Source of the DNA: Flavobacterium sp. N3904
GTDB lineage: Bacteria > Bacteroidota > Bacteroidia > Flavobacteriales > Flavobacteriaceae
Length of the DNA: 64,000 nt
Direction of reading: 5' to 3'
Assembly (NCBI RefSeq): GCF_025947305.1
Contig: NZ_CP110009.1
Span: 3,327,501 to 3,391,500 of the forward strand
Part shown: one piece after another, positions 59,098 through 64,000 of the stretch
How the letters are laid out: every line of letters starts with the position of its first letter
Numbering within the stretch: the stretch's first letter is position 1
The notes under the pieces: generated by a model
Told to the model about the DNA's origin: nothing
Databases searched by the model: none
The model's input: the letters and a program-made list of their open reading frames with translations, nothing else
Translations under genes and position numbers: made by a program

Positions 59098-61530
59098 TCA
59101 TTCTTTTACAATTGATTTGTAATCATTTTGCAAAGTATTCATAAGTTCCATTGCATAATTATCTCTTGCCTGAACATAGGCTACTTTTGGAATTATCCGA
59201 GCTCCTAATTTTCTTTTTTCAAAGGAAGCAGACACGCCAAAGTCTATTTTTTGAAACTTCAGTGCATTGGCTCTTTTTATGGTTTGAAACAACAATTGCC
59301 TGTAGAGTTGGTATTCTTTTGCCCATTTATAATCCATCCCTATTAATTCCGGAACATAGGTGTGATTGTTGTTTTTGTAACAAAACATGATTCCGACAAA
59401 TGAATTTTCGGAATCTGCTTTCAATGCTAATACTATGAACTCCCAGTTAGGATTTTCGTTCATGTTTTCAAAAATATCTTGAGTATATCGGAATGTATTA
59501 ATAGCGTAATTATTATCTTTTACATTATTGTAGAGTTGGTATGCTCTTGCTATTTCCGATTTACTTAATTTATCCTTTATTGTAACATCAAAGTACTTCT
59601 CATAAGGTTCTATTTCTTTATTGAAATGTTTACGGGAACGAGATGATAGTCCATTTACAAACTCTTCATTAGAATTCCATGTTTGATTTTGCACTACACA
59701 GGATTCCGGCATATCTATTTTGAAATAACCCTGGTCCAATATCGTTTTGTTATATTTATTCTCTTCTTCAAAATCCCTTAACACCAACATATCAGCATTT
59801 AATATATTGTATTTTTCTTCTATATTATCCAATAAAAGTTTTATTGCTTTTTCGGCTAAAGGATGTTCTTGATTGATGAAACAATGTTTTCCTTCTGTAA
59901 ATAGCGATCCCATACTGAATACTTTTGAGGTAAGGTATAAAGGATTGGTCTTTCTTATTTCTTCCAAATACTTAGATACCGATTCAGTTGCCAACATATC
60001 GTCTTTCCAAAGACCATAGGTAAAAAAGGTCATTAGGATTATATTGCCGGTGCTGTCTTTAATGATGTAATAGTAAAAATCCCATTGATTAGTTGGGTCT
60101 GGATGCTGGCTGAATGTTTTTTCTAAATAAAGCATTCCTTCCCAATCGAAAATATTTTGTTTCCCCATATATTGGTTCCATTCTGATTTTTCTATCTCCT
60201 GTATCGTATTTTTTTCTTCGATAAAAAGCTCCTGCTCTTTTGATTCTGAAATCTTTACAGTTTTTCTGCTCTCTATTCCAAAAGCCTGTTTGATTTTGTT
60301 TTCGGTATTATTTGTTTCTTCCAAAGCTTTGGGGAAGTGATATTCCATCGCTTCGGCTAAGGCAGTAATGTCCTGTTGTTGGTTGTGACTGGATAACGTT
60401 ATTCTTATTCCCGTATTCTTGATTGGTACAGCGGGATAAATTCCTAAATTCAGAAAAAAACCTTCCTTGAATAATCGTTGAACAAAATTATAAGCCGTTG
60501 CGGGTGTACCCATTCCCAAAAAGAAAACTGGTGAATCATTTTTTGAAATTATTGGAAGGTCTCCCTTTGATAACAATTGGTTAAAATAGCCGATTTTATC
60601 AGCTAAGCCTTTTTGTTTCAATCCAATTTCAGGAGATAAATGGATGTCTGCAGAGGCGATTGCAGCTGCTACGGATGCAGGTTCTAACTGAGCAGAAAAG
60701 GTTAACGGTCCACCGAAATTTTTAATTTTTTCTCGCAGTTTTTGATTCTTGCAAAACACTGTTGCTCCGCTGGCTCCAAAGGTTTTACTTAGTGTGCTGA
60801 CAATAATGCAATTTTCAGGTAGTTCATTGATAGCCTCAAAAATAAAGCCAGTTCCGTTTTTGCCTTTCCAACTCATCCCATGAACATCGTCAAAATAAAG
60901 GTTCAGTTGTGCATATTTTTGAGTCAAAGCCAATAATTCCGGAATTGGTGCATAATCACCGAACATGGAATATACACCATCAGCCATGTACCAAATTTTG
61001 TTGCATTTGGAGCTTAGTTGTTTAATTTTATCCTCCAACATGTCCAAATTACTATGTCTAATCATTTCAACTGGAATTCCTCGCAGTTTTAAAAGTTGAC
61101 ACGCATTTTGAACACTCCAGTGTACTTGATGGTCCATTATTACAGCATCTTCGTCTCTAATAAGTGTTGGGATAACTGCTAAATGCCCTAACGTGCTGTT
61201 CTTGGTTATAATGGGTGGAATACCATACATTTTTTCGATTTTACGCTCTAGTTCGCTGTATAGTGGATGTGAAATATAGGATTTTGAAAGGGGGAATTGC
61301 GTACCATAATTATGTATGGCAGCTATTGCTGCCTCTTTCAATCGTATATCTTGCTCGAGTCCCAAATACCCTGTTGTCCCAAAATGAAACATTCCTTTTC
61401 CCTTAATCTGGATTGTCCTGCCTGTTAAAACTTGGTCTTCTGCATATAAATGCAAAACACCTTCCTTTTTTGCCCCAGATAAAACCTCATCTACTGTATC
61501 GATGAAGTTGTTGTGTTTAATTTTTGCCAT
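59098..61530 (-). CDS. Fusion of alpha-oxoamine-synthase-like PLP enzyme and GNAT-like acyltransferase
   Basis: An 810-residue protein. Residues 1-400 form a fold-type I PLP enzyme of the alpha-oxoamine synthase family (KBL, AONS, serine palmitoyltransferase, CqsA-like): DHQVHWSVQ with the PLP-stacking His near 134-137, FDDVHGMSWKG at 213-223, and the PLP Lys249 in STLSKTFGASG. These enzymes condense an amino acid with an acyl thioester. After a charged linker (about 405-450), residues 450-810 resemble GNAT/FemAB-like acyltransferases, with FVGIMFCYKNNNHTYVPELIG and KIDFGVSASFEKRKLG. One polypeptide could therefore build and then acylate an aminoketone. It is transcribed toward rteC and away from a STAS-like/AraC pair. 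Substrates are unknown. Confidence 0.85.
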   Translation of the reverse strand: MAKIKHNNFIDTVDEVLSGAKKEGVLHLYAEDQVLTGRTIQIKGKGMFHFGTTGYLGLEQDIRLKEAAIAAIHNYGTQFPLSKSYISHPLYSELERKIEKMYGIPPIITKNSTLGHLAVIPTLIRDEDAVIMDHQVHWSVQNACQLLKLRGIPVEMIRHSNLDMLEDKIKQLSSKCNKIWYMADGVYSMFGDYAPIPELLALTQKYAQLNLYFDDVHGMSWKGKNGTGFIFEAINELPENCIIVSTLSKTFGASGATVFCKNQKLREKIKNFGGPLTFSAQLEPASVAAAIASADIHLSPEIGLKQKGLADKIGYFNQLLSKGDLPIISKNDSPVFFLGMGTPATAYNFVQRLFKEGFFLNLGIYPAVPIKNTGIRITLSSHNQQQDITALAEAMEYHFPKALEETNNTENKIKQAFGIESRKTVKISESKEQELFIEEKNTIQEIEKSEWNQYMGKQNIFDWEGMLYLEKTFSQHPDPTNQWDFYYYIIKDSTGNIILMTFFTYGLWKDDMLATESVSKYLEEIRKTNPLYLTSKVFSMGSLFTEGKHCFINQEHPLAEKAIKLLLDNIEEKYNILNADMLVLRDFEEENKYNKTILDQGYFKIDMPESCVVQNQTWNSNEEFVNGLSSRSRKHFNKEIEPYEKYFDVTIKDKLSKSEIARAYQLYNNVKDNNYAINTFRYTQDIFENMNENPNWEFIVLALKADSENSFVGIMFCYKNNNHTYVPELIGMDYKWAKEYQLYRQLLFQTIKRANALKFQKIDFGVSASFEKRKLGARIIPKVAYVQARDNYAMELMNTLQNDYKSIVKE

Positions 61531-61618
61531 TTTATTGTTGTTTTAATCGTTGGTGAAAAATAGATTTATAAAAGTCATTATAAAAAATGAAAGTTATTTC
61601 ATCTACTTCTTTAATACT

Positions 61619-61692
61619 CCCAAATTGACAAGTCATATTCCCGAATTGACAACAAATACTACAAAAAGCAACAAATAATCCCAAATCGACAA
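61619..61692. promoter_or_regulatory. Three phased direct repeats CCCRAATYGACAA in the divergent promoter
   Basis: Copies: CCCAAATTGACAA (61619-61631), CCCGAATTGACAA (61640-61652) and CCCAAATCGACAA (61680-61692). The starts are 21 and 40 bases apart, about two and four helical turns, so all three lie on one DNA face. They sit between the PLP fusion gene and the STAS-like gene, a natural operator array for the nearby AraC-type regulator. Confidence 0.7.
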
Positions 61693-61714
61693 CTGCACTA
61701 TTAATAAATGTTTA

Positions 61715-61722
61715 TATTTTTG
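61715..61722 (+). promoter_or_regulatory. Candidate -7 box TATTTTTG for the STAS-like gene
   Basis: Fits TAnnTTTG and lies 30 bases before the start codon at 61752, just downstream of the operator-like repeats. Confidence 0.45.
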
Positions 61723-61751
61723 TTAAATTATAACACTTTAATTCATAGAAC

Positions 61752-62135
61752 ATGATTGCAGCACATGATTTTTATGAGAATGACTATGCCCGGTTTTGGA
61801 TTACCGATGGCATTCTCTTTTGTGAATATAAACCCAATACTACTATTGATCTGAAGGTAGCACAGTGTGTTGTATCCGATAGAATTGATTTTCAAAATGA
61901 AAGGTCTTACCCTATTTTGTGTGATATTCGAGGTATCGTTGCCACTGAGAAAGCTGGAAGAGATCATTTGGCACAATCGGGCTCCATATTGACACAAGCA
62001 GTAGCACTTATTGTACACGAAAAAATTTCATTAATTATTAGTACTTTTTATGTAGAGATAAGTAAACCTTCTGTACCTACACAAATTTTCACAACAGAAG
62101 ACGAGGCTTTGCTTTATCTGAAAGTGTTTGTTTAA
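61752..62135 (+). CDS. STAS/SpoIIAA-like small protein
   Basis: A 127-residue soluble alpha/beta protein. The pattern FWITDGILFCEYKPNT, YPILCDIRGIVATEKAGRD and FTTEDEALLYLK suggests a SpoIIAA/STAS-like fold, as found in a Bacteroidetes family of small regulators without known function. It starts the plus-strand unit divergent from the PLP fusion gene and precedes the AraC regulator by 39 bases. Confidence 0.6.
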   Translation: MIAAHDFYENDYARFWITDGILFCEYKPNTTIDLKVAQCVVSDRIDFQNERSYPILCDIRGIVATEKAGRDHLAQSGSILTQAVALIVHEKISLIISTFYVEISKPSVPTQIFTTEDEALLYLKVFV

Positions 62136-62174
62136 AATTTAGTTTATAGAAAGAGAAATTAAGAGTTGAACCTT

Positions 62175-63095
62175 ATGAAAAAAGTATACAACGAAGAGCG
62201 TATTGTTACCATTCATCAAATGTTATTTGAGATGGCACGTGGTAATTTTAACAGTCGCATTCCCTTAAGTTCCAATGATGAAGAATTGGAAACGCTAGTT
62301 GTTTTAATTAATATGGTTGCGGAAGAAATGAAAGAGTCGATTTTTAATGTCGGCTATGTTAATGCCCATAAGACGCTTCAATTTATAGCTCAAAGTGCAT
62401 TTGTTTTGGATGCCTCTTTTTTTATCAAAAGTTTTACTCCAGAAGTCACTTCCTTTTTAGGTTATTCGGAATCGGAGTTGATCAATTTGCCTTTATCAGG
62501 CATTATTACTGCAGCTTCTTTTGAACAACTTTACGACGAACTCGATGTAAATGTTTCATTGCCTACAACTATTGCATTGGATTTTACACCCAAAGAACAT
62601 TTACCTGTTTCTGTTTCATGTACTATTGGAAAGTTAGTTAATAGTTCGGAAATCATATTAAATCTTGTTACTCCTACACGTCAAGATTCCTACAGGCCTT
62701 TAGCATACGAAAATGAAAACGAAAAACATAATAAAACCCGAAAGGCAGACGCCCTTTTGATTCAGAAACTTTATGACTATATATTAGCACATCTTGAAGA
62801 ACCGTTGCCGTCTTTAAAAGTGCTTTCATCTGAATTTGGCACTAATGAACATAAATTAAAAGATGGATTCCGTCATTTTTTTAAGACCAGTATTTACCAG
62901 TTTTATAATGAGGAGCGTTTGAAAAGAGCTTATTTTATGATTGAGCATACAGGAATTCCTTTAAAGAATATTTCGGCCATGAATGGTTTTAACAATTATC
63001 CCAATTTTTCAAAATCCTTTAAAAAAAGATTTGGTTTTTCACCGTACGAATTGAAGCGCAATGAAACTGGTATAACATCTCTATTAGAAGATTAA
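62175..63095 (+). CDS. HAMP/PAS/AraC-type transcriptional regulator
   Basis: A 306-residue soluble regulator; ATG at 62175 is preferred to the TTG nine bases upstream. It has an N-terminal HAMP-like helix pair without a membrane helix (about 15-55, MARGNFNSRIPLSSNDEELE), a PAS domain (about 65-175, with GYSESELINLP) and a C-terminal AraC HTH pair (about 200-300, FNNYPNFSKSFKKRFGFSP). PAS domains bind small ligands or haem, so this protein is a cytoplasmic sensor. It likely controls the divergent PLP fusion gene through the phased repeats. Confidence 0.88.
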   Translation: MKKVYNEERIVTIHQMLFEMARGNFNSRIPLSSNDEELETLVVLINMVAEEMKESIFNVGYVNAHKTLQFIAQSAFVLDASFFIKSFTPEVTSFLGYSESELINLPLSGIITAASFEQLYDELDVNVSLPTTIALDFTPKEHLPVSVSCTIGKLVNSSEIILNLVTPTRQDSYRPLAYENENEKHNKTRKADALLIQKLYDYILAHLEEPLPSLKVLSSEFGTNEHKLKDGFRHFFKTSIYQFYNEERLKRAYFMIEHTGIPLKNISAMNGFNNYPNFSKSFKKRFGFSPYELKRNETGITSLLED

Positions 63096-63138
63096 ATTTT
63101 AGTCTTTAAATTATAATCCGTTTTGGTTAAATTTTGCT

Positions 63139-63151
63139 CCCAATAAGACAA
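63139..63151 (+). promoter_or_regulatory. Degenerate fourth copy of the operator repeat
   Basis: CCCAATAAGACAAGT resembles the first phased repeat (CCCAAATTGACAAGT) at 12 of 15 positions. It lies 57-69 bases upstream of the MauE/DoxX-like gene, suggesting shared control. Confidence 0.4.
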
Positions 63152-63207
63152 GTGTTTTGGTTTTTGAATTCAGAATTTTGCTTTGTAGAACTGAAATCTA
63201 TAAAGCT

Positions 63208-64000
63208 ATGAGATTGAATATCAAAATACAAAACCTGTTTATAGAGTGTACTGGTTTAATCTACATTATACTTTTTGTTTATGCAGCAGGTAGCAAAATA
63301 TTAGATTTTCAAAACTTCCAGGCCCAGTTAGGACAATCCCCACTTTTAAGTCCATTTGCCGATTTAGTTTCTTATATCGTAATTTGTATCGAACTGATTA
63401 TTGCTGTTTTATTGAGTATTCCCAGACTTAGATATTTTGCTTTATGGGCAGCAGTAGCCTTGATGGGTATGTTCACCACTTATATTGTCATCATACTCCA
63501 TTTCAGTTATTTTGTTCCTTGTTCGTGTGGTGGCATCCTGGAGAAACTAGGATGGAAAGAACATCTGATTTTTAACATAGCGTTTTTGCTTTTGGCTATA
63601 GTCGCTATTCTAATGCAATCCTTCAGCAAACGTACTCTTGTTCGGCTATCGATTTTAGTTTTAGGAAGTGTTTTGGTCATTACAGCATTGTTTCTTTTTT
63701 CGGAAGACATCATGCAAAAAGAAAACCCTTTTATCAGACGATTTCCTCAAGCAACGGCGGCCAAAGTGGCAAGTATTGATTTGAGAAATTTATCGTACTA
63801 CGTTGCCGGTACCGACAAAAACAAAATCTATTTAGCCAATCGTCTGGCTCCTCTTGAGGTTCTTGAAATAGATTCCAATTTAAAAAACAAAAAGAAATAC
63901 ACCATAGAGCTGGATCGTGAGAATTTCAATTTTAAGGCAGTAGAGATCCAGGTCTGCCCACCTTATTTCTATGTCACTGATGGAACGGTACCAGTCATTT
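63208..64000 (+). CDS. MauE/DoxX-like redox membrane protein (partial, runs off window)
   Basis: An open frame from 63208 to the window end (264 codons, no stop). The first ~150 residues form four membrane helices in the MauE/DoxX arrangement, with a YAAGSKILDF pattern and the cysteine pair FVPCSCGG before helix 4. MauE-type proteins are implicated in disulfide or methylamine-related redox. The soluble part after about residue 165 is a separate beta-rich domain whose end is missing. It follows the AraC regulator by 112 bases and a repeat like those in the regulator's target region. Confidence 0.8.
   Translation, partial: MRLNIKIQNLFIECTGLIYIILFVYAAGSKILDFQNFQAQLGQSPLLSPFADLVSYIVICIELIIAVLLSIPRLRYFALWAAVALMGMFTTYIVIILHFSYFVPCSCGGILEKLGWKEHLIFNIAFLLLAIVAILMQSFSKRTLVRLSILVLGSVLVITALFLFSEDIMQKENPFIRRFPQATAAKVASIDLRNLSYYVAGTDKNKIYLANRLAPLEVLEIDSNLKNKKKYTIELDRENFNFKAVEIQVCPPYFYVTDGTVPVI

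Overview
The window looks like chromosomal DNA of a Flavobacteriaceae member (Flavobacterium-like). It is AT-rich and has weak ribosome binding sites. It encodes type IX secretion (T9SS) sorting tails of both the A and B type, a PorP/SprF protein, a GLPGLI protein, TAnnTTTG-type promoter cores and a complete Bacteroidetes-style tra/mob conjugation module. No species can be named from the sequence alone.

Region 1 (1-9.5 kb, + strand) is a starch/alpha-glucan locus. It holds a GH97 alpha-glucosidase, a secreted protein with five tandem SusE/SusF-like starch-binding repeats and a type B T9SS tail, its PorP/SprF partner, and a large multidomain GH13 amylase with a type A T9SS tail. Strong hairpin terminators close the PorP and amylase units.

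Region 2 (9.6-23.6 kb) starts with an intact tyrosine recombinase and the decayed remnant of a second one. A ten-gene minus-strand operon follows (cupin, dienelactone-hydrolase-like, CMD, flavodoxin, two esterases, three aldo/keto reductases of which one is frameshifted, and a SnoaL-like protein). It diverges from an AraC regulator. Most products carry export, lipoprotein or Tat signals, which suggests a periplasmic or outer-membrane detoxification or catabolic pathway. A GH43 gene converges on the regulator.

Region 3 (23.6-59 kb) is an integrative conjugative element core: ssb, a DUF932 gene, a PRTRC cassette without a visible ParB, tra genes Q, O, N, M, L, K, J, I, G, F and E, then traD, a DUF3408 gene and the ParA-type traA, then a hairpin-rich candidate oriT, the MobC-like protein, relaxase and coupling ATPase, a RadC-like protein, topB, a DUF3945 gene, an excisionase-like HTH protein and rteC. 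The tra operon is interrupted between traD and traE by a GLPGLI/TonB-type receptor pair flanked by a decayed gene and tRNA-3'-end-like scraps.

Region 4 (59.1 kb to the end) is the most unusual part. An alpha-oxoamine-synthase-like PLP enzyme is fused to a GNAT-like half. It diverges from a small STAS-like protein and a HAMP/PAS/AraC regulator, and a MauE/DoxX-like membrane protein runs off the window. Three helically phased copies of CCCRAATYGACAA lie in the divergent promoter, and a fourth degenerate copy precedes the MauE gene. Together they look like a self-contained, transcriptionally controlled small-molecule or lipid-modifying cassette carried by the element.
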